A stretch of 64,000 nucleotides of DNA from Xiphydria camelus. Taxonomy: Eukaryota > Arthropoda > Insecta > Hymenoptera > Xiphydriidae. Every line of letters begins with the position of its first letter. Position 1 is the stretch's first letter. The stretch spans positions 31,288,278 to 31,352,277 of the forward strand of contig OY783194.1 in assembly GCA_963678675.1 (NCBI GenBank). Reading direction: 5' to 3'. Position numbers and translations under genes: made by a program. Shown here in pieces: positions 45,047-55,354 of this stretch. Under the pieces are notes generated by a model. That model made no database searches. It saw only the letters and a program-made list of their open reading frames with translations, and was not told where the DNA came from.

Positions 45047-45269
45047 CACTGAGAAAAAATTTTACTTGATCAAAATAAACGTGCCTTTGGATTGTCCCAA
45101 GAGCGTATTTATTCGATTTAAATGAATATCGATTGGACGCAAATATTAGATTATTGAATTAATGAGATGTTATTTGAATCAAATCGATATTCATTTAAAT
45201 CGAATAAATACGCTCTTGGGACTATCCAAAGGCACATTTATTTCGATCAAGTACATTTTTTTCTCAGTG
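45047..45269. mobile_element. MITE family P copy (full, highly symmetrical)
   Basis: CACTGAGAAAAAATTTTACT to TACATTTTTTTCTCAGTG, TA on both sides. Arms of about 95 bases include CCCAAGAGCGTATTTATTCG and its exact complement. Young-looking. Confidence 0.8.
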
Positions 45270-45322
45270 TATAGTGCTCTAAATATGCCCTGATATAGGT
45301 ACTGCCTGGTATGTGTTAATGA

Positions 45323-45548
45323 TACCATATGAGGCTAAACTTACTCGCCAGGAAAGAAACTCGAATGACTATTATCTCACAACCTATGAGTTTTTGGCCC
45401 ATATTTGTATAATACTTTTTCGAAGATTACGTTTCAATCTATTATAGGTATAATAGAGTCTTATATCGATATAGGCTAAAAATTCCTAAATAATGAGAAG
45501 CGATTGAAGCGTTTTTCCCTGGCGAGTAAGTCTAGCCGCACATGGTAA
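45323..45548. mobile_element. MITE family D copy
   Basis: ACCATATGAGGCTAAACTTA to AGTCTAGCCGCACATGGT, with arms through ATTATCTCA and CCTGGCGAG. Confidence 0.7.
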
Positions 45549-45714
45549 TTTTATAATTTATAAAGCAGAAGATAAGAAAGTAAGAAAGATAAGATATTCA
45601 AAATTAAATAATTGCTCAAAAATGATTGAAAAACGTTTACAGCACGTTCTGGAAAATTGCAGTGTTTAGAAATTCATATAAATAGTTTAATCACAGTTGG
45701 GAGAAATGTAATAA

Positions 45715-45942
45715 TTTAACAGTATAAAGCTTTATTTCAATAAAATAGGTACACAAAGAACATCAAAACAATTCCACATAAGTCGAATTTATCAATCTAA
45801 CCTTCCGGGAGAATGAGGCAAAGCATTAGGACATTCGTTTAGGCACTTTCTAGTGCCGTGTTGAGGAACCCCTAACAGTGCAGGATATGTAGACTCATTG
45901 CAGCCCCGATCACATGCGTCTATCGGGTATCCCGACAGTGCC
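45715..45942 (-). CDS. Candidate terminal exon of an unrecognised antisense gene
   Basis: On the minus strand a good 3' splice site (TGTATTTTCTCTGAATTTTTTAG) ends just before 45942. It is followed by an open frame of about 49 codons to TGA at 45792-45794 and an AT-rich stretch with AATAAA (45731-45736 on the plus strand), with cleavage expected near 45715. The encoded end includes GYPIDACDRGC and RKCLNECPNALPHSP, i.e. two CX3C pairs separated by 18 residues. I do not recognise the protein. The twin CX3C spacing is loosely like small mitochondrial TIM chaperones, but nothing else matches and the prolines argue against it. The sequence is unlike the surrounding MITEs and CpG-rich DNA. An open frame upstream of the acceptor to an ATG at 45990-45992 also exists, so a single-exon reading is possible. 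No further exons were found, and a non-coding RNA end is an alternative. Confidence 0.4.
45731..45736 (-). terminator. Polyadenylation signal AATAAA of the antisense exon
   Basis: AATAAA on the minus strand 56 bases after the stop codon, in AT-rich sequence that does not belong to a recognised repeat. The hexamer is common by chance; its value is its place after an acceptor, an open frame and a stop. Confidence 0.4.
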
Positions 45943-45992
45943 CTAAAAAATTCAGAGAAAATACAGCAGAATCCTTCCAGCTTCCCTGGCAT

Positions 45993-47394
45993 TTTTCTGC
46001 ACGCTTATCACGCGGATTATTCTCGCTCTCATTCCTCTCCCGCGACGACGAGCGCGATATCCGCGCGAAACAACAACCTCGGCTGCGTCGGCCCCGCGGT
46101 ACGATCCGGAGAGAGATCGCTCACGCTCGAAAGACCGGCCCCGTGCTCTGCTCCCCGTCTGTTAATGCGTTGCTTCGAAGATCTATGGACTGGCCGTAGT
46201 TTATATGCTAATCCGTAAAGAGTGTTAAATACTTGATCATTTATCACGCCATCGCTTCTCTCTTTCTGCCCTGCCCTTCTCTTCCCGTCTCTTCTTCCAC
46301 TTCCTCCGGCCTCGCCCTCCTCCACCACTTCGCCTTCCTTCACCTCCTCGCGCTCCTCGACGATACGCGCGCCGGCCATCCGCCTTAATAACGCCCGAGT
46401 ATCGACATACCTCTCGCGCGTTCTTTTCACCGATCCCCCTGCGCGCGTCTGCTCTCTCGTTATACGTCGTTGCATCGTTACCCGCGCACGCGAATGGAGG
46501 AGTAGACGAGAAAAGCGCATCAACGATATTCGATCCGAGTGAGTCGATCGTTCGAACGGTTTATCGCCCCCACGCGTTAACCGTCATCTCGGCGCGTCCA
46601 GCGACTCCCCCGACATTCCGTTAACCCACTGCCGCTTTGTCCGATCCCGGAGGGACACGAATCGCCGTCGCCGAAAAAAGGAGAGAACAGCTAAGCGGCG
46701 CGCGCGCCGCCTTCGGAAATCGCTTCTCTCGGCGGGACGCTGCGCGCGGGATGCACTTGCGCTCGCGCGACCTTCCGCCCGGTAGACTCTCGGATTACCG
46801 CGCGGCGGCAGGTCTCGAGAAATTTTCCATTTCCCAGCAGCGAACCGGCGGTCGACAATAATTGAGAATTTACAGCCGGCCTCCGGACCGGCGTGGGATC
46901 GGATGGGGGGGAGGGCTTTGGTCAGGGCGGTGTAAGAGGGTGTTTATGGCGCCAGAGTTGCCGTATTTCGAGATTTACGATTCACGCCGAATAATCCAAT
47001 AAGGGCGCAAACGTCCGCTCGGCCCGTCGTCGGTGAAAACGGCGGGACTTCTGCCAACTCGTGCTGCTCCCGCGCGTAACGATCGCCGCGCCGCGCTTCG
47101 CGCGTACGTGCGATGCGCGTACGCGACGAGGACCGGCGTGCCTGCTCATCGGCACTTACTTACGCGCTTCTCTCGCACTCGAGACTCTCGAGTGCGCGGT
47201 CTAAAATTAAAGCCTCGAGTACGCGGTAGTGCTGACATGCGCACCTATATAACCGAGAGAGAGAGAGAGAGACGTTTACCGGCTTCTCTCCGGTGGTGTA
47301 TAGTAGCGCGCGCGCTGCTTTCGCGGTCGACGGTGGAGCCGGAAAAATGGGACTGAATGAGGGACGGTCGAAATCGGAATTCGGTCTTTGTGTG
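45993..47394. other. No supported gene upstream of the antisense exon
   Basis: If the antisense gene is real, its other exons should lie here or farther right. A 164-codon minus frame (46029-46523) is Arg/Glu/Gly-rich and unconvincing. Short GA tract at 47259. Confidence 0.4.
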
Positions 47395-48065
47395 AAAGGA
47401 GTATTCGTATTTTTAATTCGATTTTTGAAATGCACACGTTATTACGTGAAAAGAAAGTGTCAAAAATATAATTATTCGCTAAGTTGTAACTTCATAAGAG
47501 AGAGAGAGAGTATACCTATTTCTCTGTAAGAAATTGCGAAGTCATCGAAAGGCCAGAGAGATGCACTTATGATAAGTAATGAGTGTGAGAGAGATAAACT
47601 TACAACGCGACATCATACTGAAAAAAATGAATAGATTAAAATGACAGAACGCATCTAATTAAACGTTTTTATTTATTTCAGATAAAATACTAGTCAATTG
47701 AACCAAATATCTAGTTATTTTAATCGAACCTTTAGTTATTCTAATCAAAAAGTGGCCAATTTGACCAAACAGTTTGAAGATCCATATTTCGCTAAACAGT
47801 TTGGTCATCTCCGAGATTTTGGTTAGCTTGACTAAATTCTTCTTTTCAGTGCACATGTTGCATTTTTAACCCTGCAATAGCACATCCAGTATGAGGGAGT
47901 TACCTACGGCACACGCGTAGCCGCTCAGACAGGGGCCATCTGAGAACACAAAAGACTCTGCAGCATTAAATATCATTTCCAAGCTCAAATAAGGACGAAA
48001 GTGATAAATGGAGAAATACGGGGTAAATAATTTTGTCCATTCAAGTGTGCGATAAAAAAAAATTA
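47395..48065 (+). repeat. Repeat family N copy interrupted by MITE I
   Basis: N blocks ATAATTATTCGCTAAGTTGT and GAAGTCATCGAAAGGCCAGA lie before 47616, and AAATACGGGGTAAATAATTT after 47852. A family I element (47617-47851) lies between them. Confidence 0.6.
47617..47851 (+). mobile_element. MITE family I copy
   Basis: ACTGAAAAAAATGAATAGAT to TTCTTCTTTTCAGTG. The body has CCAAATATCTAGTTATTTTA and CTAAACAGTTTGGTCATC, shared with 15268 and (reversed) 54931. Confidence 0.65.
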
Positions 48066-48104
48066 GTGAAAATGCCAAATTGTACCATCGTAATTTCGAC
48101 ACAT

Positions 48105-48372
48105 AAAAAAGTATTAGTTGGTTCTACCTACTGATAATTACTTGCGGGGTCGCAAGTAATAATTTATTTTCATTAATTTCATCTTTTTTCATATATTAAT
48201 CAGATATTTTTTCCTCGCAATCACATACTATTCCACATGATTGTGAAAAAAGATTTAATTAACTGTTTAAAAAATTGATATAAATAAATAACTACTTGCA
48301 ATTCCGCAAGTAATCATACTAATTAGTAATTTGACTGATTAGTAAACCCAACTAATTCTTTTCCTCCGTATA
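48105..48372. mobile_element. Foldback family V copy 2
   Basis: ATTACTTGCGGGGTCGCAAG / CTTGCAATTCCGCAAGTAAT with the same inner order as 43020 (CACATACTATTCCACATGAT). Confidence 0.65.
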
Positions 48373-48996
48373 CCTACTCACATTCTTGGTATTGCGAATC
48401 GATCGCAAATTGAAATTTGGAGAAACTCATAATTAGACGTTAAACCTCAAATCGACTCGAATGAGCGTGACAATTAGCAGTTGACCCGGGTCGGGCCTCG
48501 ATTCTCGGAAGGATAAGAATTTCAACCTCGCCGCTTTATCGCCCGCGTTTGAAGGCTATACCTACCATCGAGATTGATTAATTACATTCCGGGTAGAGCC
48601 ACACGGCTGTCATCCTTCGGTCACCGTAAGCCTCGTGGTAACCGGGCGTCTCGATCCAAAGGGGGGGCTCAACCGGAGGCTCGAGCCGATCGCCGATTTT
48701 AGAACAATGCCAGGATTCACGAGTAATAAATTATCTGGAAACGGGTACGCGCGCAGGTAAGACATCCTTCGCCGGGATCTCCGCCGCGAGACGGGATTAG
48801 AAATCGTCAGGTAGAGCGGACGGGACCGTGGACGAATCTTAAAATAGTTTTTGGAAAATTTCGGAAAATTCTTTTCCCTCGACTCATCCGTGAAGAGTAT
48901 CACGGCGTTACCTTGAGCGCGAGGGTTTTCATTGTGGAAGAAAAAAAAGTTGGGCAGCTAGGACATTTGTTTAAACGAGTGATACGTTTTTACCTA
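48373..48996. other. No feature seen
   Basis: Unique DNA of mixed composition. Confidence 0.5.
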
Positions 48997-49261
48997 CACT
49001 GTAAAAAAATTTGTATTGAACTTAATATAATAAATTGTTTATAAGGCTCTCATCCAATATATGATTATGAGAATTAATATTCCTATTCCGTTATGTAAAA
49101 TTTATATTGAATTTAATGTATGTAATTGTATATAAAGTTCGTGTATTCGACAAAAACTTCATAAGAGAGCATATTACAATAATTTCCATAATTACACGTA
49201 CTGGACAAAAATTGTATCTAGCTAATTTTTTTATGAAAAATACAAATATTTTTTCACATTG
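48997..49261 (+). mobile_element. MITE family M copy
   Basis: CACTGTAAAAAAATTTGTAT to ATATTTTTTCACATTG. It contains a second M-like start (CGTTATGTAAAATTTATATT) inside. Confidence 0.55.
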
Positions 49262-49362
49262 CATTATATTCGTGTCGTAGGTACAGACGGAAAAATAAAA
49301 TAATCGCACTTGTCGTTCAAATTTGCTATAAAGAGGAAGAAGTGTAAAAAGAGCAATTATAT

Positions 49363-49598
49363 CACTCAGAAAAAAATGGTATATTCAATTACGGATTTAC
49401 GCGTTTACGGGCGGGGGAATGCAAAATTATTTGCTTCGACTAACAAATTTGGTTATAACGATTAATAGCCATTTGATGGAAACAGGCTGTAGTCTATTCG
49501 AATCAATTATTAGTCCAAGTATATATATAATAAATTGATCTGCATTTCCCCACCCGTAACTGTCGATTTAGCTAGATCTGCTGTATTTTTTCTCAGTG
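49363..49598 (+). mobile_element. MITE family A copy
   Basis: CACTCAGAAAAAAATGGTAT to ATTTTTTCTCAGTG then TA. Includes a local ATATATATAA expansion not in other copies. Confidence 0.75.
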
Positions 49599-49600
49599 TA

Positions 49601-51061
49601 GGTACGTTGTTCCGCAAAGCGCTCTAAGAGCAGCGATAATGTAGAAACAAACCGAGACAAAGAAAGCGAGAGAAGAATCGGAGAAAGAACACGGCGAGCG
49701 CCGCGAGAAAATGAAAATTCCTCGCTGACACCACTCGATGTCGAGAAAGGAGGTATTAGGCGGGGGGAAGTGACCGCAAGGTCGGAAGAGCTCCGCTCGA
49801 TTTCCGCGTACTTTTCCAACCCCCGCAAAAATCAACGACGCTCGTCGAAGGCGGCGCGCGGTCGATTGTTCGTCAGATAACGTATACCTGCAGCGCCGGA
49901 GACGCGTACACCGGGGGGTACGACGCGACGGAGCCGCCGCGCATGCACCGAAGCGATCGGACGACCGCGATGACGACGATGACGCGCGACGACGGTGGCG
50001 TCGAATTATACGAGGGACGCTTTCGAGCATGCCAATGGCCGGGCCGGAGTACGATTTTCGGGCGTGTCGGGGTAAAACAGTGGGTGGAGGCGCGTGGTGG
50101 GGATGCACCGAAAGAGCCACCCCATACAGAGATTCCGACGCCTCGAAAACCCTCAACCTTCGGAATTCAGGACGCCAGTTGAATGGACGGGCCTCTCGGC
50201 AAAGCTACCCTCCGCGCATCGTTTCGTGCGTCGCAGTGACGGGAGGATCTCGACGGCCTGATCCGACGATCGATCGAAGGTGGAGACAGGGGGGCGCGCG
50301 ATCGCGAAACTCCGGAGGTGCTTCTCGACGCTATACATATATATACACGAGGATACATACGGGACACGCGAGTGCGCGCGGAGTGTTTCAACGGTGACGG
50401 TGTGCGGGAGAGAGAGTGTGGATATTTTTTTCCGGATGCGATTTCGAGTCACCCGTTATGTCAACCGCTTCCCCGAAGCACCGGAGTACCAGCGCTTCTG
50501 CGAAGCGCGTCGAGCCGGCCGTGCAGAATCTCGGAGAGACGTCGATGAATCTCCTGGAAAAGGTGGGAAATCGCGCAGAATCCGCGCGGAGTGACGCGAT
50601 TCGGCGAGGGGGTGGGCTCCGCTCCCGCCGCAGCGTCCGGTTCGAATTCGCGCGGAAGAATCGACGCTCGTTAAATTGGGTTGCCGCGCGGATGGGTTGG
50701 ATAAACAAAATGAAAGACTTCGAAATAGAATCCTCCACCCACCCCCGCACCGTGCAGGCAACCTGTAACGACCGCGAGGGTGCGCTGCGGCCAGATAATC
50801 GCGCGCGTTAAACTTTTATAGACCCGATTTTCATTTATATGTTAAACGCGTCATAACTCGGCGGTCCGGGACGAGGAGAGCGAGAGGCTGGATGCGCTTC
50901 GGCGCGTGTGCATGTGGGTGCGCACCGCGCGCGTGTGTTAGTCGCAGGATGCATCCGCGCGAGTCCCCGGGATATGGGGGGGGGGGGGGCTTCGCTTCCC
51001 CATCTACGAGTGCGGACGTGACGCGCGAGTCGAACGAGAGAGACTATACGCTAATTGTGTA
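49601..51061. other. No gene; G14 tract
   Basis: CpG-rich unique DNA with several overlapping fortuitous frames. Confidence 0.5.
50976..50989 (+). repeat. G14 homopolymer
   Basis: Fourteen consecutive G residues; length may be affected by sequencing error. Confidence 0.9.
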
Positions 51062-51735
51062 CACTGTAAAAAAATGTATATTACATTTAATATAATTACC
51101 TATATATAAAGTTTTTATCTAACGCGTAATTATGAAAATTAATATATATAAGGGAGATTTCATAAGGAAATATATTAATTCTCACAATTACGGAGTATAT
51201 TAATTGTCATAACCACGTATTGGAAAAAAGTCCAAGTGTTTATACATAGTCGTCCCCCGCACTAGAGGAAAACTCGGGGGATGTTTCCTCCAGTGCGAAT
51301 TCATTAAAGCGTGAAGAAAAGCAGCAGGGGTTCGGACCCTCGGTGCCTCAACAGTGTCGTATCAATGAACTAAGTGACCAAGTTTTTCCAAGTGCCCTAT
51401 TCTGTTATCCCTACATTGATGCTATGATAAGTAATTGTAATTTATAATTTGTAAGAGTCGGACGATTTCTATTTTTCCTTCTCTCGACATCGTGTTCATA
51501 CTTCAAAATTTCAACGAAAAGTGACTACGATTTTTCTGCATCTGCTTGTCAGTGAGGAATACGGCACTGCTAGATATGGAAATATGTAAATTACGGGACT
51601 CGACGGTCTACCTAGGAAGGTCCGGAACGTGCCTTTCGGCCAATAAGCTTCATTACAGTCTACTAGTGCGAATTCCTCTAGTGTGGGGGACGACTATGCA
51701 ACAGTATATTATAAATACAAATATTTTTTACAGTG
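51062..51735 (+). mobile_element. MITE family M copy with nested 446-base element
   Basis: CACTGTAAAAAAATGTATAT to TATTTTTTACAGTG, TA on both sides. The GTCGTCCCCC element interrupts it after CCAAGTGTTTATACA. Confidence 0.7.
51249..51694. mobile_element. 446-base element with GTCGTCCCCCGCACTAGAGG ends
   Basis: Left GTCGTCCCCCGCACTAGAGG, right complement CCTCTAGTGTGGGGGACGAC, TA on both sides. The interior is unique, not palindromic, and has no long open frame. Probably a non-autonomous DNA transposon of another family. Confidence 0.65.
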
Positions 51736-52016
51736 TACCCCTTACTAATCGTAGCTTTTGTTTGTATTGTGCGTGTAGGCTCAAAAGAAAATCTGGTTAA
51801 AAAACAATTAAACCAGAAATCGTGATCGATTTTGGCACGAAATATAATTTTATTGTTATAAGCAGTGAGATTCTGGTTATAGTAAAAAGAGATCTTGATC
51901 GCTGCAACTGGTTCTACTTGCAGTATGGTCGATTGATGTGCCCAACGTTTTCTTTATATAGTTGACACTACCATGCAGTATTATTGATCTACTTTCGTGG
52001 TTAATTCAACTATATA

Positions 52017-52414
52017 CAGGGTGTTGTGCAGGTCGATGCAAACCTTATATAAGCTGATAGAATACCTCATTTAGAACCTATTTAGCTAGAGTTACCTTAG
52101 TACAAACTCTGATAGTTTTCGAGCTATTCGCCAATAAAAGAATGAAGATAATAACTCTTACATTCATTTTTTCAGTTTGAATTCTTGCTCTAATCTGTAT
52201 TTTTCTATTTAATATGGTAAGGATTGTCTAAAAACGAAGTAGAGATTAATAACATCATTTTAACACATTGAAAACGGGTGATAATATTATCACTTTTTTG
52301 CGAATAGCTCGAAAATTATCAGACTTTGTACTAAGGTAACTGTGGCTAAATAGGTTCTAAATGAGGTATTCTATCAGCTCATATAAGGTTTGCATCGACT
52401 TGCATAACACCCTG
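52017..52414. mobile_element. 398-base foldback ending CAGGGTGTTGTGCA
   Basis: CAGGGTGTTGTGCAGGTCGA with near complement at the right (TGCATAACACCCTG), TA on both sides, arms of about 125 bases (ATAGAATACCTCATTTAGAA). Lies within a reversed, diverged family U-like element (about 51790-52440). Confidence 0.7.
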
Positions 52415-52444
52415 TATATGTTTGATTGTATGCAACTAGCGTGT

Positions 52445-52662
52445 ACCATATGAGGCTAAACTTACTTACCAGTAAAGGAACTTCAATCATTATTATCTCA
52501 CTATTTATAATTTTTGGCCTACATCGATATAAGACTTTGTTAAAGATAAAAATATAATCTTCAAGAAAGTATTATAAAAATATCAGTCAATAGCTCATAG
52601 ATAATGAGATAATAGTGATCGAAATTTCTCTCCTGGCGAGGAAGTTTAGCCTCATATGATAT
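52445..52662. mobile_element. MITE family D copy
   Basis: ACCATATGAGGCTAAACTTA to AGTTTAGCCTCATATGAT. Confidence 0.7.
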
Positions 52663-53150
52663 ATCAGCGAAGCAGTTGTTAAATTAAATTATAGTTCCAC
52701 GCGTTAGAAACATCGCGATTTTTTGGCGGGAATCGAGGTTCGAGAACGGTGACGGTGCAAATTCGCACGTGCTGCACGAGGCACTCTCTGACGCTTCGCG
52801 TTAGCTGCCAATTCTTGAAATATTTTGCCTGCCGTTCGAATATCGCGTCGTATGTTCACTCATCTCGACGCCACCGGTTCTGCGGTACAAAGTGACTGGC
52901 GTCACTTATTGGTCGAGACGGCGACTCGAGTCGTTCTTATACATAAAGTTCCGACTATGAATACGGGTCTGTGAGGCAAGATCAGTGTATGGCCTAAAGC
53001 CACTAATATTCGGCTATTCCATTGTTTTCCCAGTGCTTGGTCAACTTTTTTTTTTAACGATGAGGGCTGTTCGTCATAAAAAGAAATTGATTACGTAGAT
53101 GGAAAACAATAGAAGAACCAGATCGCCTCAGGCGATCCTACTCCCGGCGT
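52663..53150. other. No feature seen
   Basis: Mixed-composition unique DNA before the 53151 foldback. Confidence 0.45.
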
Positions 53151-53360
53151 CACGGATTATTCTGTCGCTGGTGAATTTTTAAAATATCATTTTTGAACGT
53201 GTCAACCGATAAATAATGAATTCTTATGCTCCAGTTAGCTACGACGGCATTTGCCCTGGCTTATGAATGTATGAGAATCGATTGTTCACTGGTTGGGGTA
53301 TACACATTTAAAAATAACATTTTAAAAAGTCACCAGCGGCAGAATCCTTGACGCTGGGAG
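53151..53360. mobile_element. 210-base foldback, single copy
   Basis: CTCCCGGCGTCACGGATTAT / complement (ATCCTTGACGCTGGGAG), arms through TGTCGCTGGTGAATTTTTAA, TA on both sides. Confidence 0.65.
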
Positions 53361-53362
53361 TA

Positions 53363-53998
53363 CCTCTTAGATAACTCAACCTCTATAAGGATCGAATCGA
53401 CGAGAGTTGGGCGTACCTTCTCTAGGCGCGATTGCAACTGCGCCAGCGAGAAGTAACTGTACCCGATATTTTTACGCTTTACGAGCAACGCATATATACA
53501 CTCGACGCGCCGCTCGTCGACGCGTATCGCGCTATAAAACGCGTATAAAATTCCGCCGGGATACGCCCGATTCCGTATGGATGCGTTAAACAAATCCCCG
53601 AGTGCTCCTGGCCGCGCCGAGGGCGCTCGTTTCCCCGGAGTGCATCGACTACGGTGGCGGCCGTTTTACGGCCCGCGGTCCGGGCGCGCTATTAAAATTA
53701 TTAATAAAATCGTTCGCTCCCAAATAACTTGTAAACACGACTTTTAAGAGTCTAACCCAATCGTAAAGTTTCCCGACGCCTCGAAATTCCGACGGCCGGA
53801 CCTTGACCGGATCGAATCGAATTTCGTTTCACGGTCCCACGGCTCGCGTGGTGGTGAAAGATTTACCCGCGCACGAGACAGAGAGAGAGCTCCGCGTATG
53901 CGCACGCGATATCCCCGCGCGCTCGTCCTCCGCGCCCACGGAATCTCGCGCGCGGGAGCGACTGTTATGTTTGTCGATCGAGAGGAATTGGCGCGCGC
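53363..53998. other. No feature seen
   Basis: CpG-rich unique DNA. Confidence 0.5.
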
Positions 53999-54429
53999 AG
54001 ACGGAAGAGTTCTATATATTTTGTATAAGATCCATATGTGGTTTTGGTCATATATGGATTACATATGATTTCTGTATTAACCATATAGGGACTGTACCAT
54101 ACGAGGCTAAATTTGTTCACCAGGAAAGGAACTTCAATCATCATTATCTCATTATTTATGAGCTTTTGGCTCATATTTGCGTAATACTTTTTTGAAGATT
54201 ACATTTTCATCTACAATAAAGTCTTACATCGATATGGGCGAAAAGTTCGTAAATAATGAGATAATAGTGATTTAAGTTTCTTTCCTAGTGAGTAAGTTTA
54301 GCCTCATATGGTATACAGATTTTTGAATGTTTGTATAATCCATATATAGTCTTAATTATGCATAATCCGTATATGACAAAAACCACATATGGATTATATT
54401 GAAAATATATAGAACTTTTCTCCCGCTGG
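53999..54429. mobile_element. MITE family E copy with nested MITE D
   Basis: CAGACGGAAGAGTTCTATAT to GAACTTTTCTCCCGCTGGG. D (54096-54313) is inserted between CATATAGGGACTG and a resumed ACAGATTTTTGAATG. Confidence 0.7.
54096..54313. mobile_element. MITE family D copy nested in E
   Basis: ACCATACGAGGCTAAATTTG to AGTTTAGCCTCATATGG; flanking TA on both sides suggests termini CCATA...TATGG. Confidence 0.7.
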
Positions 54430-54930
54430 GGTGATACACGGGAGCTCCGGAATGAGAGCGGCGAGTCGAAACGGTCGAACCGAGTGTATATGTTATATAC
54501 GAGCATACCAAGGTCCAGATCATCCGCGCGATTCGAAAAAGAATCTCGCGTGTCTCAAACTATTACGCGCGGAGGAGGCGCCGTGGTCTCGAGAGCCTGT
54601 CCTTCTTCGAATCGACTTCGCCGCGAAGAGAATCGAGCCGACCGATATGTATAATAATAATTAATAAGAGTAACAGGGCTAATAAGTATCCGCGCATCTC
54701 TAAACCGACTCCGAGAAGAATAATTTGCCGATCCAATTAGTCGTCGACATGAATAGTGCCAAGAATATATAGTTATTTAAGACAATGTATGTTCATTGAA
54801 TTGGACGAATATTCTACTGGAATATACTTGCTTCAACGACGATATCTTTTATTTAAATTAAGTATATTTTTAGCGCTGTGTTCATGTGGACTGTTTAATC
54901 GAATCGGCAAATTATTTTTCCTAGTGTATA
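54430..54930. other. No feature seen
   Basis: CpG-rich then AT-rich; no repeat recognised. Confidence 0.5.
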
Positions 54931-55062
54931 CACTGAGAAAAATAACCTGATCAATCAAACCAAAATCCTGAAGACGACAACCATAACCGTTTGGTGAAAT
55001 ATGAATTCTTCATCTGCTTGGTTAGATTGGCCGTTTTTTAGTTAGAATAACTAAATATTTGA

Positions 55063-55252
55063 CATAGTTACGAGTATCACTACTCTCAGCTTCCGGGCGG
55101 TAGCCGCGTCCAAAATGATTAATTTGCCGACGTTTCGCGAACATTGCAGTTTCCTTCACCAGGGCCGATGACCTTCTGATACCGAGTTACCACCCGGAAG
55201 CCAAGAGTAGTAACACTCATATCGACAGTAGCCGCGAAAGCCTAAAATTCGC
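55063..55252 (-). mobile_element. Small retroposon with hammerhead-like motif nested in MITE I
   Basis: A 190-base insertion flanked by a perfect 14-base duplication AACTAAATATTTGA (55049-55062 and 55253-55266), which belongs to the host family I element. The interior has outer arms at about 55077-55102 and 55188-55213, roughly 21-24 complementary bases. They enclose a block resembling the hammerhead of Penelope-like elements and retrozymes. The long, perfect target duplication points to reverse-transcription-based insertion rather than a TA-targeting transposase. Confidence 0.6.
55126..55166 (-). ncRNA. Hammerhead-ribozyme-like motif (decayed)
   Basis: Minus-strand order is GCC (stem I), CTGGTGA (core box, canonical CTGATGA with A6 changed to G), an imperfect stem II with loop TGCAAT, then GAAAC, GTC (cleavage triplet) and GGC (stem I). 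This is the order expected of the minimal hammerheads reported in Penelope-like elements. Departures from the consensus are the A6 change, one extra A after the box, two mismatches in stem II and an almost absent stem III. Activity is doubtful. Confidence 0.45.
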
Positions 55253-55354
55253 AACTAAATATTTGATTCAACTTACAAGTATTTCGGTTAGAATAACTAA
55301 ACTCGTTTAACCAGATGCGTTTTGTCGTTCAAACCAAGACATTTTCTCCGTGTA

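Larger units (their letters stand above)
54931..55352 (-). mobile_element. MITE family I copy with nested retroposon
   Basis: CACTGAGAAAAATAACCTGA to CCAAGACATTTTCTCCGTG then TA. The reverse complement matches family I. Interrupted at 55063-55252 with a 14-base duplication. Confidence 0.7.

Noticed and set aside
46029..46523. 164-codon minus frame upstream of the candidate antisense exon
   Set aside because: Low-complexity Arg/Glu/Gly-rich; no donor clearly placed to join the 45942 acceptor.
51340..51365. GGGTTCGGACCC as a tRNA T-arm
   Set aside because: No matching acceptor, D or anticodon arms at tRNA spacing; lies within a transposon interior.
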